From Hymenobacter sp. BRD128 (GTDB taxonomy: Bacteria > Bacteroidota > Bacteroidia > Cytophagales > Hymenobacteraceae), in the NCBI RefSeq assembly GCF_013256625.1, contig NZ_CP053908.1:930001-994000 (forward strand): 64,000 bases of DNA, written 5' to 3'. The notes below the pieces were generated by a model, which was given only the letters and a program-made list of their open reading frames with translations, did no database searches and was not told the DNA's origin. Below are positions 35,805 to 44,396 of the stretch, piece by piece (the stretch's first letter is position 1; every line of letters starts with the position of its first letter). A program made the translations under genes and the position numbers.

Positions 35805-36443
35805 CTAACCGTTGCGTTTGTTCAGCTCGTCTCGAATTTTAGCGGCCTTTTCGTAGTCTTCTTTTTCCAGCGCCTGCGCCAGCATCTTGGTCAGCTCATC
35901 GAGCGATACCTGCCCGCTAGGCTCGCGCGCCTCGGGTGCTTTGGCCGCCGGCCGGGCGGTTTCACCTTCGTTGTCGTCCTCGTCCTCGTCGTGGTCTTCC
36001 TCGTCTTCCTCCTCCTCGCTAGCCTCGTCGAGGTCCGAGAGAATGATGCCGGCTTCGCTGAGTACGCTTTCTACCGTGAAGATAGGCACGCCGAAGCGCA
36101 GGCCGATGGCAATGGCATCGGAAGGCCGGGCGTCAATCTCAAACGTGGTGGCGCCGTCGGAGCATACGATGCGCGAGTAGAAAACGCCTTCTTTAAGGTC
36201 GGAGATAACAACTTCCAGGATGGCCACGTGCACGTGCTCGGCAAAGGCCTTGAACAAGTCGTGGGTGAGGGGCCGGTTGGGGCTGATTTTTTCAATCTGG
36301 ATGGCGATGCTCTGGGCCTCAAACATGCCGATGATAATCGGCAGGCGCCGGTTGCCGTGCTTCTCGCCCAGGATGAGGGCGAAGGAGCCGGACTGCGACT
36401 GCGAGGAGGACAGGCCCAGAATTTCGAGGGGAATTTTTTTCAA
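35805..36443 (-). CDS. Bifunctional nuclease (BFN) domain protein with C-terminal UVR motif
   Basis: The 212-residue protein has an N-terminal BFN domain (ILGEKHGNRRLPIIIGMFEA, DARPSDAIAIGLRFGVPIF), then a strongly acidic linker near residues 143-162, and a C-terminal UVR motif (KMLAQALEKEDYEKAAKIRD). UVR motifs mediate protein contact in UvrB, UvrC and Clp adaptor proteins. The BFN family includes nucleases active on DNA and RNA, though the enzyme role is not well established. Both neighbours are unrelated. Confidence 0.88.
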   Translation of the reverse strand: MKKIPLEILGLSSSQSQSGSFALILGEKHGNRRLPIIIGMFEAQSIAIQIEKISPNRPLTHDLFKAFAEHVHVAILEVVISDLKEGVFYSRIVCSDGATTFEIDARPSDAIAIGLRFGVPIFTVESVLSEAGIILSDLDEASEEEEDEEDHDEDEDDNEGETARPAAKAPEAREPSGQVSLDELTKMLAQALEKEDYEKAAKIRDELNKRNG

Positions 36444-36564
36444 GGGTCGCGGGGACGGTCAGGTCCAGGAAACGGGTACGGGAGGTTCTGTACGACAAAT
36501 TAAGTAAGCGCGGCCGGAAACGACCGCCTCGAAGCGGGGAATTTGCCCTAAAACAGAAAAATAA

Positions 36565-36657
36565 AGAACGTCATGCGGAGCTTGCCGAAGCATCTCTACT
36601 GGTTAGTACTCCTGAGGGCCAGGTAAAGATGCTTCGGCAAGCTCCGCATGACGTTCT
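36565..36657. repeat. Long perfect inverted repeat (family copy 2)
   Basis: Arms of 31 bp (36565-36595 and 36627-36657) are perfectly complementary around a 31-nt centre. Each reads AGAACGTCATGCGGAGC then TTGCCGAAGCATCT. It lies between etfA and the BFN gene, where it may end the etfBA transcript. Confidence 0.85.
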
Positions 36658-36675
36658 GAGATAAAGCGGCCTGGC

Positions 36676-37653
36676 CTAGCCGAGCTCCTTCACGGCCGCC
36701 GTCAGCTTGGGCAATACGTCGAAAACGTCGCCCACAATACCGTAGTCGGCCGCCTTGAAGAACGGTGCCTCCGGGTCTTTATTGATGACCACAATCACTT
36801 TCGACGAATTGACGCCGGCCAGGTGCTGAATGGCGCCCGAAATGCCGCAGGCAATGTACAAGTTGGGCGATACCGTAATGCCCGTCTGACCCACGTGCTC
36901 GTGGTGGGGGCGCCAGTCTACGTCGCTCACCGGCTTCGAGCAGGCAGTGGCCGCGTGCAGCGCTTTGGCCAGGTCCTCAATAAGGTGCCAGTTCTCGGGG
37001 CCTTTCATGCCGCGGCCGCCGCTCACTACGCGCTCGGCTTCGGGCAGCAGGATGCCGCCGGCCTGGTCCTGCATCACCACCTGCTTGGGCGCATCGGCAA
37101 AGTCGGCGTCGCTGAGCTGGGCGGAGAACGCTACTACCTCGGCCGTTTTGCCGGCCTCGTGCTGGGCTTCGATAGAGTTCTTTTTAACGGCAATAATCTT
37201 GCGCTCACCATTCAGTGCCACGTCCGAGAATGCTTTGCCCGAAAACGCGCCCCGCTTCACCGTGAACTGGCCGCCGTCGGTTTTGGGCAACTCAACCACG
37301 TTGGTGGCTAGGGAGGCTTGCAGCCGAATCGACAGGCGCGAGCCCACCGAGGCGCCGATGTTACTGTTGGCCAGTACAATTGCCTTGGCATCTTCCTGCT
37401 GGGCGGCCGTAGCAATGAGCTTGGTGTAGGCATTGTTTACGAAGTCCTTCAGGCGCGGCTCCTTGTCGTAGAGCACCTTCGTGATGCCCTGCTCACCAAG
37501 CTTGGCGAGGCTGGCGTCGGTGGCTTCGCCCACGGCGATGGCCGTGGCGCTGGTACCGAGCTGCGCGGCAAGCTGCGCGCCGTAGGTAGCCACTTCGAGC
37601 GAAGATTTTTTTACTTCGCCCTTATCGCATTCAACTACTACTAAAACTGACAT
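36676..37653 (-). CDS. etfA: Electron transfer flavoprotein, alpha subunit
   Basis: The 325-residue protein has the ETF-alpha FAD-binding C-terminal domain: VSGGRGMKGPENW, KPVSDVDWRPHHEHVGQTG, NLYIACGISGAIQHLAG and VVINKDPEAPFFKAADYGIVGD. ETF carries electrons from acyl-CoA and other dehydrogenases to the quinone pool. It is downstream of etfB with a 128-bp gap containing another inverted repeat. Confidence 0.95.
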   Translation of the reverse strand: MSVLVVVECDKGEVKKSSLEVATYGAQLAAQLGTSATAIAVGEATDASLAKLGEQGITKVLYDKEPRLKDFVNNAYTKLIATAAQQEDAKAIVLANSNIGASVGSRLSIRLQASLATNVVELPKTDGGQFTVKRGAFSGKAFSDVALNGERKIIAVKKNSIEAQHEAGKTAEVVAFSAQLSDADFADAPKQVVMQDQAGGILLPEAERVVSGGRGMKGPENWHLIEDLAKALHAATACSKPVSDVDWRPHHEHVGQTGITVSPNLYIACGISGAIQHLAGVNSSKVIVVINKDPEAPFFKAADYGIVGDVFDVLPKLTAAVKELG

Positions 37654-37668
37654 AATCTTAAATTTTTT

Positions 37669-37773
37669 GTCATCCTCAGCACCGCGAAGGACCTTATCAC
37701 GCGGGCGCCGTTTAGGGTAGGAGAGGGCTAGCGAAGGCAGCCGTGATAAGATGCTTCCTTCGTCAGCATGACA
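37669..37773. repeat. Imperfect inverted repeat between etfB and etfA
   Basis: The outer arms TGTCATCCTCAGC (37669 on) and GTCAGCATGACA (ending 37773) and the inner arms CTTATCACG and CGTGATAAG are complementary with several mismatches. The terminal TGTCATGCT-type sequence relates it to the other repeats. It may adjust the etfB to etfA ratio. Confidence 0.55.
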
Positions 37774-37781
37774 GACGATGA

Positions 37782-38522
37782 TTAAATGACTTTGGCTTCG
37801 TTGCGAAGCAGCTTAATCAGCTCGCCGGCGTTGGCGGCGTCGATGAGTTTCACGCCCTGTTTCTTGGGGGGCAGCGCGTATTCATTAACCTGGGTGCGGG
37901 CGGCATTGCCGGTAGCGGGCACCACTTTCAGGGGTTTAGTGCGGGCCGTCATAATGCCGCGCATATTGGGGATGCGGGGCTCGCACATGGGCTGCTGGCA
38001 CGAGGCCACGAAGGGCGTATTCACTTGCACAATCTCCTTGCCGCCCTCAATCTCGCGCTCCAGCGTGGCGGTGTTGCCGCTCATATCGAGCTTCATGGCC
38101 GGCGCCACGGTCGGGACGCCGAGTAGCTCGCCAACCATGCCGTGCACCTGAAAGCCATTGTAGTCAATGCTTTCCTTGCCCATCAGAATCACGTCGTAGG
38201 CACCTTCTTTGGCAATAGCCGCAATCTGCTCGGCCACAAAAAAGGCATCTTTCGGCGCGGCATTTACCCGGATAGCGTCGTCGGCGCCGATGGCCAGGGC
38301 CTTGCGGATATTGGGCTCCGTATCGGCCTCGCCCACGTTGAGCACCGTTACGGTGCTGCCGGCGTTGGCTTCTTTCAGCTCGATGGCGCGGGTGAGGGCA
38401 TATTCATCCCAGGGGTTAATCACGAACTGCACCCCGGCCTTATTAAACTCCTTATTATCGGGCGTAAAGGTGATTTTGGTGGTCGTGTCGGGCACGTTGG
38501 AGATGCAAACCAGAAACTTCAT
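37782..38522 (-). CDS. etfB: Electron transfer flavoprotein, beta subunit
   Basis: The 246-residue protein matches ETF-beta from its start (MKFLVCISNVPDTTTKI) through NPWDEYALTRAIELKE, VILMGKESIDYNGFQVHGMV and TPFVASCQQPMCEPRIPNMR to the C-terminal arm. It is the partner of etfA and binds AMP. A clear promoter precedes it. Confidence 0.95.
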   Translation of the reverse strand: MKFLVCISNVPDTTTKITFTPDNKEFNKAGVQFVINPWDEYALTRAIELKEANAGSTVTVLNVGEADTEPNIRKALAIGADDAIRVNAAPKDAFFVAEQIAAIAKEGAYDVILMGKESIDYNGFQVHGMVGELLGVPTVAPAMKLDMSGNTATLEREIEGGKEIVQVNTPFVASCQQPMCEPRIPNMRGIMTARTKPLKVVPATGNAARTQVNEYALPPKKQGVKLIDAANAGELIKLLRNEAKVI

Positions 38523-38551
38523 CTAAGCAAGGTTAGGGTGAGAAGACAATG

Positions 38552-38583
38552 CAAAAGTAGTCGGCTTGCATAACAGTTGCCAA
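38552..38583 (-). promoter_or_regulatory. Candidate promoter of etfBA
   Basis: On the minus strand TTG (38581-38583), 21 bp and TACTTTTG (38552-38559) match the Bacteroidota consensus, 30 bp before the etfB start. Confidence 0.5.
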
Positions 38584-38671
38584 GCCCAAAAAGGTCTTTC
38601 GACCTTGTACTAAACCAAAATGCGGCGCACGGGTCGCAATTTCGCCTCAAAGATAGTTAAAACTCCTGCCC

Positions 38672-39007
38672 ATGACTGCCCCCGGCCGCTTACAACAGTT
38701 GTTAGCTTTTTATGAAGCCGACCCCACCGATGCCTTCACAATTTACGCCCTAGCCACCGAGTACCGGGCCAGCGAGCCCCTGCGCGCCTGGGAGTTTTAC
38801 GAGAAGCTCCTCACCGAGCACCCCGACTACGTGGGCACCTACTACCACGCCGGCAAGCTGCTCGAAGGCTTCGGCAAAAAAGACGAGGCCGAGCAGGTGT
38901 ACCGCAAAGGCTTGGTAGTGAGTCGTAAAGCCGGCCAGCTGCACGCCGCCAGCGAAATTCAGCAGGCGCTGAACAGCTGCCTGGGCCTCGACTACGAAGA
39001 CGACTAG
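38672..39007 (+). CDS. Small TPR protein
   Basis: The 111-residue cytoplasmic protein consists of about three helix pairs with TPR-type spacing (AFTIYALATEYRA, AWEFYEKLLTEHPDYVGTYY, AEQVYRKGLVVSRK). It would serve as a protein-binding scaffold; partners are unknown. It stands alone between the divergent etfBA and the convergent TlpA-like gene. Confidence 0.8.
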   Translation: MTAPGRLQQLLAFYEADPTDAFTIYALATEYRASEPLRAWEFYEKLLTEHPDYVGTYYHAGKLLEGFGKKDEAEQVYRKGLVVSRKAGQLHAASEIQQALNSCLGLDYEDD

Positions 39008-39030
39008 CCTATGTCTAGGTAGCTTGTTAT

Positions 39031-40152
39031 CTACTTGATAAAGCGCGCCAAAGTAGCCTGAATATCGTCGCCACGCAGGTTGCTGGCTACGATTCTACCG
39101 CTAGGGTCGATAAGGAAGTTCTGCGGAATGGACTTTATGCCGTATTGCTGAGCCGTGGTGCCGTCGAAGCCGCGTAGTTCCGATACCTGCGTCCAAGGCA
39201 TGTGGTCGTCGGCGATGGCTTTCACCCATTTTTCGCGGCCTTTTTCGTCATCGAGCGACACGCCCAGCACTTCAAAGTTGCGCCCCTTAAAGGCTTCGTA
39301 GGCTTTGAGCACGTTGGGATTTTCGGCGCGGCAGGGCGTGCACCAGCTCGCCCAAAAATCGACCAGCACATACTTACCTCGGTAGTCGACCAGCGACACT
39401 TGCTTGCCGTCGGGCGTGGTTTGGGTGAAGGCGGGCGCCTGCGCACCAATAGCAGTGGCTTTGAGCCCGGCTAGCATCTCGCCGTAGAACTTGCCGGGCG
39501 GACTGGCACGCTGGGCTGGGGTGAGGGCCGCATACAGGGGTGCCACCTCCGCATACTGGGGCGAATTCATCTGGCGCGCATACTGCAAAGCTTCCAGGCT
39601 TACCCAAGAGGTAGGGTGCGCCTTGACAAAATTCAGGTAGGCTTGCGCATATTCCTTGCTGATAGCATCAAATTCCGCTTGCGACTTACTACTATTCACC
39701 TTCTTAGCTATTGGCTTAATTACCTCATTTAGGCGCAGGTAGTCGGCCGTGAGCGGGCCGCCGGTGAGGCGGGCGGTGCGCATCGAATCAGCGCTGGTAA
39801 CTGCCACTGGGCCAGGCGCTAGAAACAAGTGGATGCGGTCAGGCGACTCGACGTATACCGTTGCCATTTTGCCCCCTAACATCTTTTTCTGCCAGCCCGA
39901 TTGCAGCCGGCCCTGACGCTCCAGCACCAGGGTGGCCGACTGCGGAAAAGGGGTACTGCCCTTAAACTCAAACCGGCCCTGCCGCAGCGTGGCTGAGTCG
40001 GTCGGTTGTATGCCCGTCAGTAAGTACACCTTAGCGGGCGCATTGAGCTGACCGATTTTGCCCTTTATCAGGTAGGGATAAGTGGCCGTAGTCTGGGTTT
40101 GAGCCAGGGCCAGGCCGGGAACCAGCAGCAAGCCGAGTAAGTAATTGTTCAT
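39031..40152 (-). CDS. TlpA-like thiol-disulfide oxidoreductase with DUF4369 domain
   Basis: The 373-residue periplasmic protein has a signal peptide (MNNYLLGLLLVPGLALAQ) and an N-terminal DUF4369 domain (LIKGKIGQLNAPAKVYLL and following). A helical middle and a TlpA/ResA thioredoxin domain with WASWCTPCRAENP follow, and the cis-proline is in SIPQNFLIDP. It should reduce or exchange disulfides outside the cytoplasm, for example in cytochrome maturation. It is divergent from the response regulator, with two palindromes in the gap. Confidence 0.88.
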   Translation of the reverse strand: MNNYLLGLLLVPGLALAQTQTTATYPYLIKGKIGQLNAPAKVYLLTGIQPTDSATLRQGRFEFKGSTPFPQSATLVLERQGRLQSGWQKKMLGGKMATVYVESPDRIHLFLAPGPVAVTSADSMRTARLTGGPLTADYLRLNEVIKPIAKKVNSSKSQAEFDAISKEYAQAYLNFVKAHPTSWVSLEALQYARQMNSPQYAEVAPLYAALTPAQRASPPGKFYGEMLAGLKATAIGAQAPAFTQTTPDGKQVSLVDYRGKYVLVDFWASWCTPCRAENPNVLKAYEAFKGRNFEVLGVSLDDEKGREKWVKAIADDHMPWTQVSELRGFDGTTAQQYGIKSIPQNFLIDPSGRIVASNLRGDDIQATLARFIK

Positions 40153-40176
40153 AGGGTAGGTGGGAGAAGGAAAATA

Positions 40177-40218
40177 GACTAACGTTAGTCAGGCTACATA
40201 TAGTATTGTCTTGACAAT
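40177..40218. promoter_or_regulatory. Two palindromes in the tlpA-like / response-regulator intergenic region
   Basis: GACTAACGTTAGTC (40177-40190) is a perfect 14-bp palindrome. ATTGTC-tt-GACAAT (40205-40218) is a second one, 14 bp downstream. Both lie in a 103-bp divergent promoter region and are good operator candidates for a dimeric regulator. Confidence 0.55.
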
Positions 40219-40255
40219 GCCAGCCTCTATAAACCCCGCCGTTACTTTGCAATGC

Positions 40256-40939
40256 ATGGCTACTAAAATTTTATTGGTCGAAGATGAGCCCAAGGTATCG
40301 GCTTTCATTCGGCGCGGGCTAGAAGAGGAAGGCTACGAAGTTGAGGTGGCCTACGACGGCGCCTTTGGCCAGCGGCTAGCCCTAAGCCATGATTTCGACC
40401 TGCTCATCCTCGACGTAATCCTGCCCGGCCAGAGCGGGCTGGCAGTGCTGAAAGCCGTGCGCGCCCAGGACCAGGCCCTGCCCATCCTCATGCTCACCGC
40501 GCTGGGCACTACCCAGGATAAGCTGCTGGGCTTCGACGGTGGCGCCGACGATTACCTCGTCAAGCCCTTCGATTTTGTGGAGCTGCTGGCTAGGGTGCGC
40601 GCCCTCACGCGCCGCCGCGACCGCCGCTCGGTGAAAGGCAACCAGCTCAGCCTGGCCGACCTGACGGTGGATACGGCCGCCAAAACCGTGACCCGCGCTG
40701 GCCAGCCCATCAAGCTCACCGCCCGCGAGTTCAACCTGCTCGAACTGCTGCTGCGCCACCAGGGCCGGGTGCTGAGCCGGGGCGAAATCGCGGAGCACAC
40801 CTGGGAAGACTCCTTCGACACGGGCTCCAACGTGATTGACGTGTACGTGAATTACCTGCGTAATAAGGTAGACAAGGGATATGATAAAAAGTTGATTCAC
40901 ACGGTAGTGGGTATGGGCTACGTGCTCCGGGAAGAATAG
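40256..40939 (+). CDS. OmpR/PhoB-family response regulator
   Basis: I chose ATG 40256 because MATKILLVEDEP is the normal receiver start; a longer frame would add 15 unlikely residues. The 227-residue protein has the receiver with acidic pocket ED at 9-11, phosphoacceptor Asp53, Thr81 and Lys103. The C-terminal winged-helix domain ends NVIDVYVNYLRNKVDK then GMGYVLREE, as in CusR, PhoB and OmpR. It precedes the histidine kinase by 19 bp, and the two efflux operons follow. Direct repeats of TAAT half-sites in front of both operons are its likely binding sites. Confidence 0.93.
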   Translation: MATKILLVEDEPKVSAFIRRGLEEEGYEVEVAYDGAFGQRLALSHDFDLLILDVILPGQSGLAVLKAVRAQDQALPILMLTALGTTQDKLLGFDGGADDYLVKPFDFVELLARVRALTRRRDRRSVKGNQLSLADLTVDTAAKTVTRAGQPIKLTAREFNLLELLLRHQGRVLSRGEIAEHTWEDSFDTGSNVIDVYVNYLRNKVDKGYDKKLIHTVVGMGYVLREE

Positions 40940-40958
40940 AACAGGGAGTATTTTTACT

Positions 40959-42389
40959 ATGCTTACGGCGCCTCGCTATTCCTTCCTGTACCGCGTAACG
41001 ATTCGCAACCGCCTGACCTGGCTGTTTGTGGGCGTGGTGGCCGTGCTGCTGTTTGGGGTGCTGGCCCTGATTTTTGTATTGCAGTCTACTTCCTCGCAGC
41101 GCGAGTTTCGGCAGCGGCTGCGCGAGCGGGCGCAGATAACCGGCTACATCTACCTCGAAAAAGACGAGATGCGGGCCAGCGCCTTTCGCGATTTTGAGAA
41201 GAAATATCTTCAGTCGCTCAGCAACGAGATTTTGCAGGTGTACGATGCCACGGGCCGGGTCCGTTTCGTGGCCGAAGACGAGCGCGTGCGCCTCCCCGAT
41301 GCCATTTTGGCGCGCATTGTGACCAATAAGGAATATTATTTCCAGCTCGGCCAGCGGCAGGCCGCGGGGTTATTTTACCAGGATAACCAAGGCGATTACA
41401 TCATCGTGGCGGCGGCCGAAAACGTGTATGGCAAGCACCGGCTGCAAAGTCTGGCTACCATTATGGGCGTGATTTTCGTGGTGAGTCTGGTCGTGATTTA
41501 CGTCCTGGGCCGGGGCTTTGCCGGCCGGGCGTTGGCTCCCATCGCGGCCCTCAACGACCAGGTAGACCGCATCACGGCTCAGGACCTGCACCAGCGCGTA
41601 AACGAAGGCCATTTGCGCACCAGCGAGCGCGACGACCTCACGCGCTTGGCCCGCACCTTCAACCGGCTACTTGGGCGGCTCGAAGCCAGCTTCGAGGGCC
41701 AGCGCACGTTTGTGCGCAACGCCTCGCACGAACTGCGCACGCCGCTCACCGCCAGCATCGGCGAGCTGCAGGTGCTGCTGGCCCGCGAGCGCTCGCCCGA
41801 GTCTTACCGCGAAGGCGCCGCCTCCGTACTGGGTGAGCTGCAACAGCTCAAAACCTTGATTAATAACTTGCTGGATATGGCGCAGGCCGAGGGTAGTGTG
41901 CCCCTCGCCGACGAGGTGCGCCTCGACGAGCTGTTGTGGGAAGTGCGCGAGGGTGTCATCCCGGCGCAGCGAGCGCGGGTGCAGGTAGACCTCGGCGACC
42001 TGGCCGAGCTACCCGACGACCCCGCCGCTTTTATTGTTGCGGGGCACCGGGGCTTGCTAGTTCGCGCCCTAAGCAACCTCGTGGACAATGCCCTGAAGTA
42101 CTCGGCCGATGACCAAAAGGTGCTGCTCAGCCTGCGCTGCCAGGCCGGTGAAGGCTGCGTGGTGCGCGTGGCCGATGCGGGTGTAGGTATTACGCCCGAC
42201 GACTTGGCGCAGGTATTTCAGCCGTTTTTTCGGTCGGCGGCGGCGCGTGGGGTGGTAGGGCACGGCGTGGGGCTGCCGCTAGCCCAGCGCATCACGTTGT
42301 TGCACGGCGGCACGCTCACGCTGCGCTCCGAGCTAGGCCGCGGCACAGTAGCCGAGCTGAGATTTGGTACGGCAGATTTTAGGGACTAA
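40959..42389 (+). CDS. Sensor histidine kinase
   Basis: The 476-residue protein has a membrane helix near residues 20-42, a sensor region of about 120 residues, a second helix near 165-184 and a HAMP domain. Dimerisation/phosphoacceptor motif FVRNASHELRTPLTAS has His257. The ATPase domain has LSNLVDNALKY (N box), DAGVGITPDD and GHGVGLPLAQRI. It should phosphorylate Asp53 of the regulator. The metal-efflux neighbours suggest that it senses a periplasmic metal ion, but I see no obvious metal-binding motif. Confidence 0.92.
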   Translation: MLTAPRYSFLYRVTIRNRLTWLFVGVVAVLLFGVLALIFVLQSTSSQREFRQRLRERAQITGYIYLEKDEMRASAFRDFEKKYLQSLSNEILQVYDATGRVRFVAEDERVRLPDAILARIVTNKEYYFQLGQRQAAGLFYQDNQGDYIIVAAAENVYGKHRLQSLATIMGVIFVVSLVVIYVLGRGFAGRALAPIAALNDQVDRITAQDLHQRVNEGHLRTSERDDLTRLARTFNRLLGRLEASFEGQRTFVRNASHELRTPLTASIGELQVLLARERSPESYREGAASVLGELQQLKTLINNLLDMAQAEGSVPLADEVRLDELLWEVREGVIPAQRARVQVDLGDLAELPDDPAAFIVAGHRGLLVRALSNLVDNALKYSADDQKVLLSLRCQAGEGCVVRVADAGVGITPDDLAQVFQPFFRSAAARGVVGHGVGLPLAQRITLLHGGTLTLRSELGRGTVAELRFGTADFRD

Positions 42390-42426
42390 AATGACATAAA
42401 AGGTAATATTTTCAAAAAATTCATTT

Positions 42427-42470
42427 TTCTAATGCGTTTCTAATTTGCCTCTAATAGGGGCCTAATGTAG
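42427..42470 (+). promoter_or_regulatory. Four CTAAT direct repeats at 11-bp spacing (operator 1)
   Basis: TAAT starts at 42430, 42441, 42452 and 42463, each in the context of CTAAT, giving an exact 11-bp period (about one helical turn). PhoB/OmpR-type regulators bind direct repeats with this spacing. The site is about 95 bp before the first TolC gene and just after the two-component system. Confidence 0.65.
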
Positions 42471-42565
42471 CTTGCGGAGCTTTGCATCATCTTTTCACAA
42501 CTGCTTTGGTAAGGTGCTGCACAAATTATGTTGTGGCGTAGCGCCTGGCCAGCGGTGAACTCGTT

Positions 42566-44301
42566 ATGCGCTTTCCAACATCTGCTTTTCGAACCCTGGC
42601 CACGGCCGGGGGACTGAGTTTGACTACGCTGGCTGGCTGGGCCCAGATGCCGATGCCCAACGTGGCCCGCCCCGCCACCGGGGCACCGCTACCGGCCACG
42701 TCGGCGCCGGCTACTACCCCGGCCACAACTACCGGCCAGGCGCCGGGCGTGCAAAAAGGCACGACGCCCGCCCAGCTGCCCGGCCAGCCCGCCGCTACCC
42801 CCACCTTTGGCCAGCCCGGCGCCCCGCTCACCAGCCCCGGCGGGGCCCTGAGCGGGGCGCCCAACGGCGGCGCGCCCGCTTCCAGCGCGCCCATGAGCCC
42901 CGGCATCCCGACCCGCGCCAATGCTGGCCAGCCAGCTACGCCCGGTGCGGTGCCGGCTACGGGCGGCGCGGCCAGCAGCCGCACTACGCCGGGAGCGGCC
43001 ACGGGCGCCGCAGGCTCATCGTTTGGCCAGTATCCTACTACCATGGGCCTGCCCACGGGGGCAGCCGCCCTGGCGGTACCCACCGATACCATGCGCCTTA
43101 CCCTCGACCAGGCGCAGGCGCGTTTTATGCAGGCCAACTTTCAGCTGCTGGCCCAGCATTTTAATATTGATGTGGCCAATGCGGCCATTCGCCAGGCTTT
43201 GCTGCGCGATAACCCCAACCTCCAGATGGAGGTGAACGCCTACAACCCCAACACGGGGCCTTCTTCCCGCTCGAAAAGCAGACCGACCCGCAGAACCCGG
43301 TGGGCGGCACTTTTGTGGCTCAGATTCAGCAGCTGCTCGACATCTCTGGGCGGCGCAGCAAGCTGGTGCAGCTCTCGCGCACCGGGGTAGCGGTGCAGCA
43401 AGCAGCGTTTGAGGACCTGCTGCGGCAATCGCGCTTTCAGCTCGTGCAGTCGTTCTATAACGTAGCGGCTGAGCGGCGCAAGCTCAATTTCACCGAGCAG
43501 GAGCGTACCCAGCTGGGCCGCCTGCTGGCCGCCTACCGCGAGCGCCTGCGGCTAGGGGTGGTAGCCTCGTATGAGGTGACGCGCCTCGAGCTGGAACAGC
43601 AAAGCTTGGAGCGCGACCGCGCCGACCTGCTGAACCAGCTCACGCAGGACCAATCCACCCTGCGCGTGCTGCTGGCTGCGGGGGGTAGCGTATTTGTATC
43701 GCCTGAAGGGGTTGGGTTTCTGCCGGCCGCGCCGGCTACCGTGCCGACCCTGGCCGACCTCGAAACCCAGGCCTACGCCCTGCGCCCCGACCTGCGCGCC
43801 GCCACCCAGCAAACCACTTATACCGAGCAAAACCTGGCCGTGCAGCGCTCGCTGGCCGTGCCCAAGCTGATGGTGGGCGCCGACTACGCCAGCCAGGGCA
43901 ATACCTACGTGCACTATTTCGGCCTACAAACGGCCATCGATATGCCGGTTTTCAACCGTAATCAGGGTAATATCCAAGCGGCTAAAATCGGGATTCAGCA
44001 GTCGGGCTTTGCCCTGAACGGGGTGCGCCTGCAAGTAGAGCAGGATGTGACCGGCGCTTACCAGCAGCTGGAGCGGGCCATTGCACTGCGCCGAAGCATC
44101 ACGCCCGACTATCTGGCCCGCACTGCCAATGTGAGCCGCGACGCCGTAGCCGACTACAATCGCCGCCTTATCGACCTGGTAAGCTTTATCGATAAGTTCC
44201 GGGCCTACAAGGAAGCCCAGCTAGGCCTCATCGACATCAGCAGCCGCCTGCTGCAAGCCGAGCAGCAAGTCAATTTCGCCACCAACGCCAAAGTGTTTTA
44301 A
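42566..44301 (+). pseudogene. TolC-like outer-membrane efflux protein, interrupted by a one-base frameshift
   Basis: The reading frame from 42566 (signal peptide MRFPTSAFRTLATAGG..AQ) contains a long Pro/Ala/Thr/Gly-rich segment at residues 28-170, then the TolC start (DTMRLTLDQAQARFMQAN, NPNLQMEVNAYNPNTG). It loses the family sequence at the GGGG run 43255-43258. From 43258 the family sequence continues in the -1 frame (AFFPLEKQTDPQNPVGG, then QIQQLLDISGRRSK) to 44301. One extra G would restore a protein of about 578 residues. The gene heads the first RND efflux operon. The frameshift could be real, slipped or a sequencing error. Confidence 0.8.
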
Positions 44302-44316
44302 TTAATTGAGAATGAC

Positions 44317-44375
44317 GACTGACGACTGACGAATTGCGGCCAGGAAACAGCTGAGCAATTCGTCAGTCGTCAGTC
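44317..44375. repeat. Perfect 21-bp inverted repeat between TolC and adaptor genes
   Basis: Arms at 44317-44337 and 44355-44375 pair perfectly around 17 nt. Within each arm the unit GACTGAC is duplicated. The sequence differs from the GCTGAGC family and could be a transcription attenuator within the operon. Confidence 0.8.
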
Positions 44376-44396
44376 TTACTTCTTCATTCACTCCCA

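Noticed and set aside
35890..36030. Tandem GAN/TCN-like repeats, considered as a microsatellite
   Set aside because: They encode the acidic linker of the BFN-UVR protein and need no other explanation.
40256..42389. Assignment of the two-component system as CusRS (copper)
   Set aside because: The kinase has no visible copper-binding motif and the pumps carry Czc-type signatures, so I kept the neutral names.
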